A stretch of 52,946 bases of DNA from Ignavibacteria bacterium RIFOXYC2_FULL_35_21 (GCA_001804705.1 MHAY01000058.1:1-52946); one strand, 5' to 3'. Counted from the stretch's first letter, positions 43,227 through 52,781 are shown. Translations and numbers: made by a program. Notes: generated from the sequence alone by a model not told the origin.

Positions 43227-43606
43227 TTCTGAATCATGAATGTTGAATGCTAAATTGAAATTTTGAATTTTGAATTTTAAATTAAGGTTATATGTTAATC
43301 AGAAAAATGAGTATTAAGAGGTAGGGTTATCACGTAGTGATTATATATCAGTAGTATATGAATAATCACTGCCTGTCTTATCCCGTAGGGATTATATATT
43401 AAAAATAATTTATGAATTATGAATTTTGAATTCTGAATTGGAATTAGGAAGTCGGAAATTGCAGGTGGAAATAATTTATTAAGTAGTGGTTATATATCTG
43501 TTGTAGATGCTTCACCGCAATTAGGATTATCACTTAGGGATAATACAACATATATGATAAAATGTAATTTGGAATAAAGTTTCAGAAATAAATTTTGAGG
43601 AATAAG
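43227..43606. other. Intergenic repeat-rich stretch
   Basis: No gene. It holds simple GAATTTTGAATT words (43255-43285, 43411-43445), hairpin repeats at 43329-43341 (ATCAC/GTGAT) and 43380-43392 (ATCCC/GGGAT) with TATATAT flanks, and decayed relatives near 43478-43505 and 43527-43550. The promoter of the propeller protein is presumably in the final 60 bp. Confidence 0.6.
43329..43400 (+). repeat. Short hairpin repeats with TATATAT flank (two copies)
   Basis: ATCACGTAGTGAT at 43329-43341 and ATCCCGTAGGGAT at 43380-43392, each followed by TATATAT. The two stems differ by a compensated C-G/A-T pair. Confidence 0.8.
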
Positions 43607-45643
43607 ATGAAAAAATTTGGCTTTTACATTTTGATTACTTTTACATTATTAATTAATAATATTTTTGCACAATGGGAAGAATGTAACAATGGATTATACG
43701 GTGGTTCAGTCAGTTGTATTACAATGAGTGAGAACCATCTTTTTGCCGGTACTTCAGGAGGAGGAATATTCCTCTCAACTGACAATGGTAATTCATGGAA
43801 CACAAGAAATAATGGATTAACAAATTATTTCATAACTTCAATTGCAGTTAGCCAAAATTTTATAATTGCAGGAACCGATGGCGGGGGAATATTTATTTCT
43901 TCAGATGGAGGTTATTCATGGGAGTCAATGAACAAAGACTTAACAAATCTACGGATAACCGATATAATTTTTGATGATGACAATATTTTTATTGGTACAT
44001 ACGATGGAGGAATTTTTAAATCAACGGATAATGGTTTATCGTGGGTAGAAAAAAATAATGGATTATCGAATCTGGAAGTATATTCTCTTGCAATAAGCGG
44101 GAATAATATTTTTGCAGGAACTTTTGGTGATGGTGTTTATCTGTCAACTGATGGTGGAGATAACTGGTCAGATGTTAATAATGGATTATCCGGTTTACGT
44201 ATTCGTAAAATTTCAATTAATGAAACTAAAATTTATGCCGGTACCTGGGGAGGCGGAATATTTCTTTCGACAAACAATGGCGATTTATGGAGTGAGTTAA
44301 ATGAAGGCTTGCCAACTTTATATATAAATACAATTTCAACAGGAAGCAATATTATTTTTGCTAGTATCTGGGGTGAGGGAATATATCAATCATCAGATAA
44401 TGGTCTCACATGGGCTAACAAAAACGATGGTTTAAATAGTTTATTTATTAACTCTATTACTCAAAATGAAAATGATGTGTTTTTAGGTACAAGGGGAGCA
44501 GGTATTTATCAATCAAATAATTTCGGTAATTCTTGGTCTGAAAAGAATAATGGTTTAACATGCATGAGTATTAGTTGTGTTATTAAAAATGAAAATAATA
44601 TTTATACAGGCTCTTATGGTACTGGTATATTTTCATCAACAGATAATGGTTATTCATGGGAAAAAAGAAATAATGGATTAACCAATCTTAATGTTACTTC
44701 CATTGCATTAAAAGATAACAATATTTTTGTTGGTACCGACGGAGGGGGAATATTTCAGTCAACAGATAATGGAAATTCATGGGTAGATAAAAATAACGGG
44801 GTAAATTTATATATAACATCATTAATTACATTCGGGAACATTATTGTTGCCGGAACCAAAGCTGGAATTTATATTTTATCCGATAATGGCGAGTCCTGGC
44901 TAGAAAAAAATATTGGCTTAACGAACCACAACATATTTTCAGTAGCAAATAATAATGAAAATATATTTGCCGGGACTTTCGGGGGGGGAATCTTTATGTC
45001 AACAAATAAAGGCGATTCCTGGGCTTCAAAGAATACCGATTTAACAGACCTTCGTATATACTCATTAACAATAAGCGGGAGTAATATTTTTGCAGGGTCT
45101 CGGGGTGGAGGAATATTTTTTTCGTCAGATATTGGTGATACCTGGACAACAAGAAATATCGGATTATTAAATCCCTGGATTTTATCAATTGCTATTGTAG
45201 ATTCCAATATATTTGCCGGTACTTATGGAGGTGGTTTTTTTCTGTCAACTGATTATGGTATTTCGTGGACAGAAAATAATAAATTCTTAACAAATTTGTA
45301 TGTCCTATCAATTGCTATAGTCGGTAATAATATTTTTATCGGTACTGATGGCGGTGGGATTTACAAATCAGAAATTGATAAAATTATATCAGTAAATGAT
45401 GCCCTATTGAAAGAGAATTATTCTTTCAGTGTTTACCCAAATCCTGCAACTAATATATTAATTGTTAATCAGGAAAAATCAGTTTATTTTAAAAATTATG
45501 AAATTATTAATCTCTTTGGTGCGAAAGCTATGACAGGTGAGCTATCAGGGAAAAGCACAGTAATTAATACATCATCACTACCACAAGGTTTGTATTTTAT
45601 GCGGATTGGGAAAGAAACAAGAAAGTTTCTGAAGAATGATTAA
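43607..45643 (+). CDS. Secreted 14-repeat Asp-box beta-propeller with T9SS sorting domain
   Basis: A 678-residue secreted protein; I start at the ATG at 43607 (AGGA upstream, signal peptide MKKFGFYILITFTLLINNIFA). Residues ~20-590 are 13 complete and one partial repeat of ~42 residues with the Asp-box/YCF48-like pattern G-GG-IF-STDNG-SW, alternating with NNGLTN-type turns and SIAVS-N-IFAGT strands. Fourteen units would suit two seven-bladed propellers; this is inference. The end is a T9SS sorting domain (VYPNPATNILIVN, LPQGLYFMRI, ETRKFLKND). It lies inside the polysaccharide cluster but is probably an independent surface protein. Confidence 0.87.
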   Translation: MKKFGFYILITFTLLINNIFAQWEECNNGLYGGSVSCITMSENHLFAGTSGGGIFLSTDNGNSWNTRNNGLTNYFITSIAVSQNFIIAGTDGGGIFISSDGGYSWESMNKDLTNLRITDIIFDDDNIFIGTYDGGIFKSTDNGLSWVEKNNGLSNLEVYSLAISGNNIFAGTFGDGVYLSTDGGDNWSDVNNGLSGLRIRKISINETKIYAGTWGGGIFLSTNNGDLWSELNEGLPTLYINTISTGSNIIFASIWGEGIYQSSDNGLTWANKNDGLNSLFINSITQNENDVFLGTRGAGIYQSNNFGNSWSEKNNGLTCMSISCVIKNENNIYTGSYGTGIFSSTDNGYSWEKRNNGLTNLNVTSIALKDNNIFVGTDGGGIFQSTDNGNSWVDKNNGVNLYITSLITFGNIIVAGTKAGIYILSDNGESWLEKNIGLTNHNIFSVANNNENIFAGTFGGGIFMSTNKGDSWASKNTDLTDLRIYSLTISGSNIFAGSRGGGIFFSSDIGDTWTTRNIGLLNPWILSIAIVDSNIFAGTYGGGFFLSTDYGISWTENNKFLTNLYVLSIAIVGNNIFIGTDGGGIYKSEIDKIISVNDALLKENYSFSVYPNPATNILIVNQEKSVYFKNYEIINLFGAKAMTGELSGKSTVINTSSLPQGLYFMRIGKETRKFLKND

Positions 45644-45680
45644 AAAATAATGATGAAATAGTATTCAATTGAAATAGAAA

Positions 45681-46691
45681 ATGCAAAGAAAAATCAGATT
45701 TGGAATAATAGGCTGTGGACGCATTGGAAGCCGCCATGCAGAGAGAATTAGTCAAAATCCTCAGGCTGAGCTTGTCGTTTTGTGCGATAACAAACAAGCC
45801 AGAATTGATGAGTTGAAAAACAAATACAAAGTTGACTCATATCTGAATTATCATGATTTATTAAAAAGAAATGACATCGATGTTGTCTCGATTTGTACTC
45901 CAAATGGCCTGCACTCTGAAATGTCAATTAAAACTGCAAACGCAGGCAAGCATATACTCTGTGAAAAGCCAATGACAATAAGAGTTGATGATGGAAGAAA
46001 AATGATTGATGCCGCAGAGAAAAATAATGTTAATCTTTTCGTTGTCAAACAGAACAGGTATAATCCTCCAGTCGCTATGGTAAAGGAAATTATTGATAAT
46101 GGTATCATTGGAAAAATCTATATGCTGATTGTTAATGTTTTCTGGAACCGCGGTGCAGATTATTATGAAGAATCAGATTGGAAAGGACGGCTGGAACTCG
46201 ACGGTGGAACTCTTTACACACAGGTAAGCCATTTCATTGACCTTATGCTCTGGTATGGAGGCGATTTCACAAATGTCGAAGTTTTAGGAAAGCGGAATAA
46301 ATATAATATTGACTTTGAGGACAATGGAATAGTTCTCGCCGAATTTGTAAGCGGTGCTATCGGTTCTGTCAATTATACTGTTTGTGCTGAGCAGGAAAAC
46401 ATGGAAGGCTCAATCACAGTGATTGCAGAAAACGGCACTGTGAAAATCGGCGGACAGTATCTGAACACACTCGAGTACGAGAGAATAAAAGATTACAAAA
46501 TTCCCGGCCTCGAGCCGTCAAGGCCTGCTAATGATTATGGGAAATATCGAGGCTCGATGTCGAATCATGACAAAGTTATTCAGAATGTAATTGATGTGCT
46601 ACAAAATAACGGTGAACAGCATGTAACGGCATTTGAAGCCTTGAAGACTGTCGAATTTATTGAACAATGCTATAAGAAAATGAAGGTGTGA
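45681..46691 (+). CDS. Gfo/Idh/MocA oxidoreductase (WbpB/WlbA-like)
   Basis: A 336-residue NAD-dependent dehydrogenase with the Rossmann loop GIIGCGRIGSRHAERI near 8-23 and the Gfo/Idh signature ILCEKPMTIR near 93-102. Together with the next two genes it forms the WlbA-WlbB-WlbC triad; WlbA/WbpB oxidises C3 of UDP-N-acetylglucosaminuronic acid (established for homologues). Its stop codon overlaps the RBS region of the acetyltransferase gene. Sugar identity is inferred from the gene trio. Cytoplasmic. Confidence 0.87.
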   Translation: MQRKIRFGIIGCGRIGSRHAERISQNPQAELVVLCDNKQARIDELKNKYKVDSYLNYHDLLKRNDIDVVSICTPNGLHSEMSIKTANAGKHILCEKPMTIRVDDGRKMIDAAEKNNVNLFVVKQNRYNPPVAMVKEIIDNGIIGKIYMLIVNVFWNRGADYYEESDWKGRLELDGGTLYTQVSHFIDLMLWYGGDFTNVEVLGKRNKYNIDFEDNGIVLAEFVSGAIGSVNYTVCAEQENMEGSITVIAENGTVKIGGQYLNTLEYERIKDYKIPGLEPSRPANDYGKYRGSMSNHDKVIQNVIDVLQNNGEQHVTAFEALKTVEFIEQCYKKMKV

Positions 46692-46693
46692 AT

Positions 46694-47287
46694 ATGATTG
46701 CAAAAACTGCGATAATACATCCGAATGTGAAGCTTGGTGAGAATGTAACAATCGAGGACTACTGCATTATCGGTTCTCCTTTCAAAGACTTTAATAATGA
46801 AGAAACAATAATAGGGGACAATGCAATCATCCGCTCCCACACTGTGATTTACGCCGGAAATAAAATCGGGAATAATTTTCATACGGGCAACAAAGCGAAT
46901 ATAAGGGAGTTGAATACAATCGGGAACAATGTAAGTATCGGTACTCTGAGTGTTGTCGAACATCATATTATTATCGAAGATGATGTTAGAATCCACACAC
47001 AGGCATTTATCCCTGAATATTCCGTATTGAAGAAAAATTGCTGGATTGGACCGAATGTAGCGATGGCAAATGCAAAATTTCCCAAACACCCGGAAGCCAA
47101 GAAAGGATTGCTTGGGCCAACTATTGAAGAGAACGCGAAAATCGGGGCTAATGCCACAATAATGCCCGGATTAACTATCGGTAAAAATTCACTTGTTGGT
47201 GCGGGTAGCGTTGTTACAAAAGATGTACCTGAAGGTATTGTGGTTGCAGGTAATCCTGCACAAATTTTAAAAACAATACATTATTAA
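46694..47287 (+). CDS. Left-handed beta-helix N-acetyltransferase (WbpD/WlbB-like)
   Basis: A 197-residue hexapeptide acyltransferase. Repeated [LIV]-G-x-x-x-x units run from IGDNAIIRSHTVIY through IGANATIMPGLTIGKNSLVGAGSVVTKDVPEG, the last described only by its position near 150-180. WlbB/WbpD acetylates the 3-amino group of UDP-2-acetamido-3-amino-glucuronate. I start at the ATG at 46694 with AAGGTG about 5 nt upstream; the GTG at 46688 is less likely. Immediately after the dehydrogenase and 5 bp before the aminotransferase: a tight three-gene operon. Confidence 0.87.
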   Translation: MIAKTAIIHPNVKLGENVTIEDYCIIGSPFKDFNNEETIIGDNAIIRSHTVIYAGNKIGNNFHTGNKANIRELNTIGNNVSIGTLSVVEHHIIIEDDVRIHTQAFIPEYSVLKKNCWIGPNVAMANAKFPKHPEAKKGLLGPTIEENAKIGANATIMPGLTIGKNSLVGAGSVVTKDVPEGIVVAGNPAQILKTIHY

Positions 47288-47292
47288 TAGAC

Positions 47293-48396
47293 ATGATAAA
47301 ATTTGTTGACCTGAAACGGCAGTACACAAGTATAAGAGAGGAAATAGATGATGCAATCTCTTCGGTTATTGCCGGTACTGCATTTATAGGTGGAAAATAC
47401 GTTCAGAGTTTTGCAGGTGAGTTTGCAAAATATATTGGCGTTAAGCATTGCATTACCTGTGGCAACGGTACAGATGCTATCGAAATCGCTCTCAAATCTC
47501 TCGGTATTGGCAATGGTGATGAAGTGATAGTTCCCACTCATACATGGATATCGACATCCGAAGCTGTTACTCTCGTTGGTGCAAAGCCTGTTTTCTCGGA
47601 CACACTTTCTTATTATTATACTATCAATCCTCATGAAATTGAAAAGCATATAACACCGGCAACCAGAGCCATTATTCCTGTTCATCTATTCGGCTTGCCT
47701 GCCGATATGGATCCAATTACGTTGCTCGCAAAAAAACATAAATTATTCGTTCTCGAAGACTGCGCTCAGGCACACGGTGCAAAGATAGACGGCAAGTTGG
47801 CAGGGACATTCGGAGACATTGCAACATTTAGTTTCTACCCAAGTAAAAACCTCGGTGCTTTCGGCGATGCCGGTTGTATTGTTACAAATAACGATGAGTT
47901 GGCTGAGAAAGCAACACTCATCGCTAACCATGGACAGTTAATAAAACATGAGCATAAAATCGAAGGAAGGAACAGCCGCCTCGACGGCATCCAGGGGGCA
48001 ATTCTCACAGCCAAGCTCAAACATCTGAATGACTGGAACGAGCGAAGAATTGTAAATGCAAAAATATATTTTGAATACCTTAAAGATATACAGCAAGTAA
48101 GGACTCCCGCTTCTATTGATGGATTCACTCATGTTTATTATGTTTACTGCATTAAAGCATTGGAAAGGGATAAACTGAGACAATATTTAAACTCAAAGGG
48201 AATTGAGACTGCAATTCATTATCCGAAGATGCTGCCAATGCTGGATGCATACAAACATATCGAGCAAAGCCCCGATGAATTTAAGATGTCTTATGAGTAT
48301 CAACCTTTCATTCTGTCTTTGCCTATGTATCCTGAGTTGACAGAAGAAGAAATCAAATATATTTGCGATTCTATCAAAGAATTTTATTCGAAATAA
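47293..48396 (+). CDS. DegT/DnrJ/EryC1 sugar aminotransferase (WbpE/WlbC-like)
   Basis: A 367-residue PLP-dependent aminotransferase. GNGTDAIEIALK near 57-68 binds the cofactor phosphate, LEDCAQAHGA near 154-163 has the Asp that contacts the pyridine N, and the Schiff-base Lys is in FYPSKNLGAFGDAG near 182-195. WlbC/WbpE aminates the 3-keto sugar produced by WlbA/WbpB, before WlbB acetylation. Length and motifs are standard. It ends the trio, with a CgeB-like gene 19 bp downstream. Confidence 0.9.
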   Translation: MIKFVDLKRQYTSIREEIDDAISSVIAGTAFIGGKYVQSFAGEFAKYIGVKHCITCGNGTDAIEIALKSLGIGNGDEVIVPTHTWISTSEAVTLVGAKPVFSDTLSYYYTINPHEIEKHITPATRAIIPVHLFGLPADMDPITLLAKKHKLFVLEDCAQAHGAKIDGKLAGTFGDIATFSFYPSKNLGAFGDAGCIVTNNDELAEKATLIANHGQLIKHEHKIEGRNSRLDGIQGAILTAKLKHLNDWNERRIVNAKIYFEYLKDIQQVRTPASIDGFTHVYYVYCIKALERDKLRQYLNSKGIETAIHYPKMLPMLDAYKHIEQSPDEFKMSYEYQPFILSLPMYPELTEEEIKYICDSIKEFYSK

Positions 48397-48415
48397 TATT
48401 CATGGCTCAATCAGT

Positions 48416-49558
48416 ATGAACAAAATCAGGTTATTCAAGGCAGGCGAGATTTATCCAAGATATATGAATAATTTCTACGAGAATGAGCCTGATACTGTTA
48501 ATCTTCCTTATAGTGGCCATCTCTCAAAAATCATGTACGACAGCTTCTATTGGGCTGACTTCTGGAAAATCAATCTTGAAAAAACTGGAAATTTCATTGT
48601 CGAAGAAGCACTGCCGAATAATCAGATTCTGCAAAAGCAATGGGCAAAGGAGCATGGAATAAAATTTTCTGAGGATAACTGGTTTTATGATATTTTAGAT
48701 GCCCAGATTTCAGAATTTAAACCCGATATATTTTTCACAAACGAATTTCAAATCAAGCCTGAATACAAATCAACAATCAAAAAGAAACATTCTTCTATTA
48801 AACTTGTCATAGGTTGGGACGGCATTTTAAGAAATGATGCATCATTGTTTCAGGGTTGCGACATTGTCCTTTCATGTGTTCAGGACAGTGTTGACTATTA
48901 CAATGCTAATGGATTTCAAGGATATTATTTCATATTTGGTTTTGAACCTGAAATATTAAATAGAATAAAAATAAGAAAACCAATCTATGATTCTACCTTT
49001 GTAGGTTCTCTTTATTCATGGGGACATAGTCAACGGCTAAGGCTGATGGCTGAACTTTCAAAAAAAGTACCATTTAAAATATGGGCTTCTTCTTTCGCTC
49101 CACCATCAATGAGTGGTTATCTGATTGAACAACTATCGAGAATAAGGAGAGGGAAATTCAGAGACCTGCTTGATGTGTCTCGTATAAGAAAAGACAATCA
49201 GGGAGAGGCTTTCGGATTGAAAATGTACCAGATTCTCTCAGATTCAAAAATCACAATAAACTCACACATTGACTTTGCAGGGAACAAAGCCGCAAACATC
49301 CGCCTCTTCGAGGCAACAGGTGTTGGCACTTGCCTCGTTACTGACTGGAAAGATAACCTGAATGACTTTTTTGAAATAGACAAAGAGGTGGTTGCTTATA
49401 AATCAATTGATGAATGTATCGAGAAAGTGAAATACCTGCTCGTACATGATTCCGAACGTCATGCAATCGCAAAAGCAGGACAGGAGCGTACTCACAGGGA
49501 TTATAATTTGGAGAAGCGATTTAGTAGATTTGCAGAGTTTTTATTAAGTGTATTATAA
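48416..49558 (+). CDS. CgeB-like (DUF3880) glycosyltransferase family protein
   Basis: A 380-residue protein of the CgeB/GT4-like group: N-terminal half with FTNEF and VIGWDGIL strands, linker, then a C-terminal glycosyltransferase-like domain (KINSHIDF-like ITINSHIDFAGN, RLFEATGVGTCLVTDW, VVAYKSIDECIEKVKYLL, RTHRDYNLEKRFSRF). Related proteins add sugars in spore-coat, O-antigen or glycoprotein maturation pathways. Directly downstream of the sugar-nucleotide genes, it may transfer the amidino-sugar or a neighbour. Donor is unknown. Confidence 0.8.
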   Translation: MNKIRLFKAGEIYPRYMNNFYENEPDTVNLPYSGHLSKIMYDSFYWADFWKINLEKTGNFIVEEALPNNQILQKQWAKEHGIKFSEDNWFYDILDAQISEFKPDIFFTNEFQIKPEYKSTIKKKHSSIKLVIGWDGILRNDASLFQGCDIVLSCVQDSVDYYNANGFQGYYFIFGFEPEILNRIKIRKPIYDSTFVGSLYSWGHSQRLRLMAELSKKVPFKIWASSFAPPSMSGYLIEQLSRIRRGKFRDLLDVSRIRKDNQGEAFGLKMYQILSDSKITINSHIDFAGNKAANIRLFEATGVGTCLVTDWKDNLNDFFEIDKEVVAYKSIDECIEKVKYLLVHDSERHAIAKAGQERTHRDYNLEKRFSRFAEFLLSVL

Positions 49559-49590
49559 TTATTTTTTTCTTTTTGATAGTATAAAAATTC

Positions 49591-50571
49591 ATGCCCATTG
49601 ATAAAATAAATATCGGAGTCGCAATAATAACAAAAGATGCCGAACTAAGCATTGAAAATGCGATTAGGCCGGTATTGCCTGTTGTCAGGCAGGTTGTCGT
49701 TGTTGATACAGGCTCCACAGATAAAACACCCTCGATTGCTGCAAGACTTGGTGCCGAGGTTTACTTCAGGATGTGGGACGATAATTTTTCAAATGCAAGA
49801 AATTATGCACTTAGCTTTATTAGGACTGAATGGGTATTGTCGCTTGATTCGGACGAGACACTCGATATTAATTCATTCAATAAAAATATATTTTTACTCA
49901 AGAATAATAAAGTTGGTGGAATTCAGGCCAGAATATTAAATTTCCTCAAACCTGATGATATTTCCTATCAAACAGAACACACTTACACAAGATTATTCAG
50001 GAATCATACGAATATCAGGTTTGAAGGCAGTATTCACGAACAGATTAATAATTCCGTTATTAGTGCCGGGTATGAAATTGCAGAAAGCGAAATAATAATA
50101 AATCATTTTGGGTATATAAATACATCAACTGAAAAAATCAGCAGGAATCAGGCATTGCTCGAAAAAGAGCTTAGACAAAAACCGCAGGATGAATGGTATA
50201 AGTTCCATCTTGCTGAAACTGAGTTTGCTGCCGGCAATATTTCTAAAGCTAAGGAATTGTTTGAATCTCTTGTATTCTCGGAGGAATTAACAATTGACCA
50301 AAAAGAAAAGTCCTGCATTAGGCTTTCACAGATTGCACTAAAAAATGATTTATTCAATGATATCGAGAAATGGCTCGGGTTCCGGAGTACAAACATCCAT
50401 ACCGAAGGATTCAGAAAATTCATTTTAGCAACAGCCTTAATGATGCAGCAAAAATTTGAAGAAGCGGCATTGCTATTGGATTCCGATGATGTTAAAAATT
50501 CCTCTCTCGTTGACAGAATTAGTCTTAATCAGGCTTTTGAAGTAATCAGTACCGTGAGGAAAATCAGATGA
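49591..50571 (+). CDS. Glycosyltransferase family 2 with C-terminal TPR-like helices
   Basis: A 326-residue protein. Residues ~5-190 form a GT2 domain: GVAIITKDAELSIENAI, VVVDTGSTDKTPSIAA, and the metal-binding LSLDSDETLD near 90-99, then FEGSIHEQI, a motif typical of this subgroup. Residues ~195-326 are helical pairs of the TPR kind (KFHLAETEFAAGNISKAKELF). The same domain pairing occurs in GT2 enzymes that act on surface polysaccharides or glycoproteins. It ends the polysaccharide cluster; 32 bp separate it from the CgeB-like gene. Confidence 0.88.
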   Translation: MPIDKINIGVAIITKDAELSIENAIRPVLPVVRQVVVVDTGSTDKTPSIAARLGAEVYFRMWDDNFSNARNYALSFIRTEWVLSLDSDETLDINSFNKNIFLLKNNKVGGIQARILNFLKPDDISYQTEHTYTRLFRNHTNIRFEGSIHEQINNSVISAGYEIAESEIIINHFGYINTSTEKISRNQALLEKELRQKPQDEWYKFHLAETEFAAGNISKAKELFESLVFSEELTIDQKEKSCIRLSQIALKNDLFNDIEKWLGFRSTNIHTEGFRKFILATALMMQQKFEEAALLLDSDDVKNSSLVDRISLNQAFEVISTVRKIR

Positions 50572-50693
50572 TTATAAATTATTATATCCATTTTTTAAAC
50601 AGATTTGCGTTATACCCTTTTTCAGAGCTATATTTGAATTATGGATTTTCCTCGAGGGTGTTTTTATTTTAAGTATTTGAATTTGGAATTGAA

Positions 50694-52781
50694 TTGAAAG
50701 TTATCCGACTAATCATAATTATTCTTTTTATTTCTTCACTAAGTGTTACTGCACAGAGTGATTTCATTGAGAGCAGCTCAATCAGGTATGGTATCTTTTC
50801 TCATTACAATTACAATCAGGTTATCGCGGGATTCAAAGAACTTCCGGGTATTCCTAACTGCTGTCCTGAATTTGATAATGGCTCGGGAACGGGATTCAGT
50901 CTTGGTATTTTTGCTGATTATGAACTCCCTTATTCCCTCAGAACCGGCTTAAGAATGGGCATTTCATCCTTAAACAACAAACTTTCAACAATCGAAGGAA
51001 CAATCGTCAGAGTAGGCCCCGATTTGGTTACCGGTAAATTTGAACATTCGATTGATGCTTCAATTCTTGATTTGTCATTTGAACCGTTTTTAGCTTATAA
51101 TCCTGTTTTCGGAATTAACCTAACAGCAGGAGTAAGCATAGGATACCTGATAACAAAAAATTTTCACCAGGAAGAACGGATTGTTGAACCTGCTGACAGA
51201 GGAGTTTTCGTTGAAACAAATACACGCATCAGAATTGATACTTCAGGAGTTATACCGGGAGCTAATGATATAATCAGTTCCCTGTTTGTTGGTATTGGAT
51301 ATGAACTGCCACTTAATAGAGAAGGTTCATTGATGCTTGTTCCCGAGCTGTATTATTATTTAGGCTTATCCAATATTGTGAAAGAAGTGAAGTGGAAAAT
51401 TAATTCAATCAGGGCTGGTATATCAATTGTGTATTCTCCCAAAATTAGAGAGAAATTGCCAATCGAAAAGCATCTGAAAGAAGAATTTATTGATACTATT
51501 ACTATCGAAGCAAAAGAAATAACAGATAATAAAATAATTTATGGTACTCCTCAAATCAGCAGAAGAGTAGAGAAAACCGAAGATACGGTTTATATTGTTG
51601 ATACTTTTAAAAGGACAGATACATCATTTATTCAGCCAGGTTTGATTGCAAAGCTGAACTACAATGAACCTGAAATCATCCTCTCGCTCAATTATTCAAA
51701 AATATCTTTTCCTGTTCTGCCAGTTCTGTTTTTTGATAAAATGACTGAACAACTTGATGATTATTATCAAAAACTTAATGATAAAAATTCATTTTCTATT
51801 GAATCAATTGAACAAAATCTACTTGTTTTCCATAAAAACATTCTAAACATAATCGGCAGGCGAATGGAACTGAATACCGATGCGACAGTTCAATTGAGGG
51901 GTTACGTTGATTTCGACAGAGAAAATAGGGATTGCAACCTTGCTTTGAAAAGAGCTGAAGGTATTAAAAATTACCTGACAGAAATCTGGAAAATTGATGA
52001 GGGAAGAATAGAAATATTGAATGGCAGTCAGAATTGCTTTCCCGAAAACGTGCCATCAGATAAGACAGATTCAGCCTTTGCTGAGAACCGCCGTGTCGAA
52101 ATCCTTACCTCCAATCCCGAAATAATGACTTCATTGGTATTCAAAGAGACTATTGATACTGCAATTAGTTTTACAAATGAAATTGATTTTAATTTAAGTG
52201 AATCAACACAGAAAGGTATTGTAGGATTGGTGATAGAAGGAAGTCAGGATGGAAAACAAAAATTTATCAGCAGTAAAAATGTGATGGTAATATTCAATAA
52301 TCAAAAAATTAACAAAGATATTATTGCCGATGAGCTCGATGGGAAACCATTAGAAGTATCACTGACAATCGAAGACCTGAATCATAGAAAAGCTACCGGT
52401 AAAAGAAAAATCAATTTCAATAAAATTATTAAAGAGAATGACAAACACATAGTTTTCTCAATTTTATTCGGCCTGGCAGACGACAGACTTAGCAATAAAG
52501 TAAAAAGTGAACTTAAGAACTTAGTCGAGAGGCTGGATTCAGCCCGGGTTAAGATAACAGGTTATTCCGACATAATCGGCGGTGAGAAAAAGAACAGAAT
52601 GCTCTCGGCAAACCGGGCGAAAAACAGTGCCGAACAAATACGAAATATAAATCCGAAATTAGAAATTATAAGTATTAAATCATACAGCTACGATAAATTC
52701 CCACCAGGAATCAATTCCTATGGCTTGCCCTCAGAGAGATACCTTGCAAGAACAGTGTTAGTTGAAATATTTAAGAAATAA
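50694..52781 (+). CDS. Large OmpA-family outer-membrane protein
   Basis: A 695-residue protein starting at TTG with a signal peptide (MKVIRLIIIILFISSLSVTAQ). The N-terminal ~250 residues look like an outer-membrane barrel (alternating strands, LGIFADYELPYSLRTGLRMG). A first OmpA-like peptidoglycan-binding module is seen near 360-480 (TVQLRGYVDF, NLALKRAEGIKNYL, AFAENRRVEIL). An Ig-like linker follows, and a second, more divergent OmpA-like module occupies ~585-695 (ITGYSDIIG, NRMLSANRAKNSAEQI, SERYLARTVLV). It probably links the outer membrane to the cell wall. Start choice is moderately certain. Confidence 0.82.
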   Translation: MKVIRLIIIILFISSLSVTAQSDFIESSSIRYGIFSHYNYNQVIAGFKELPGIPNCCPEFDNGSGTGFSLGIFADYELPYSLRTGLRMGISSLNNKLSTIEGTIVRVGPDLVTGKFEHSIDASILDLSFEPFLAYNPVFGINLTAGVSIGYLITKNFHQEERIVEPADRGVFVETNTRIRIDTSGVIPGANDIISSLFVGIGYELPLNREGSLMLVPELYYYLGLSNIVKEVKWKINSIRAGISIVYSPKIREKLPIEKHLKEEFIDTITIEAKEITDNKIIYGTPQISRRVEKTEDTVYIVDTFKRTDTSFIQPGLIAKLNYNEPEIILSLNYSKISFPVLPVLFFDKMTEQLDDYYQKLNDKNSFSIESIEQNLLVFHKNILNIIGRRMELNTDATVQLRGYVDFDRENRDCNLALKRAEGIKNYLTEIWKIDEGRIEILNGSQNCFPENVPSDKTDSAFAENRRVEILTSNPEIMTSLVFKETIDTAISFTNEIDFNLSESTQKGIVGLVIEGSQDGKQKFISSKNVMVIFNNQKINKDIIADELDGKPLEVSLTIEDLNHRKATGKRKINFNKIIKENDKHIVFSILFGLADDRLSNKVKSELKNLVERLDSARVKITGYSDIIGGEKKNRMLSANRAKNSAEQIRNINPKLEIISIKSYSYDKFPPGINSYGLPSERYLARTVLVEIFKK

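Noticed and set aside
43730-45370. Regular ~126-bp periodicity resembling a CRISPR-like or satellite array
   Set aside because: The periodicity is fully explained by Asp-box protein repeats in one open reading frame; there are no short identical repeats with unique spacers.
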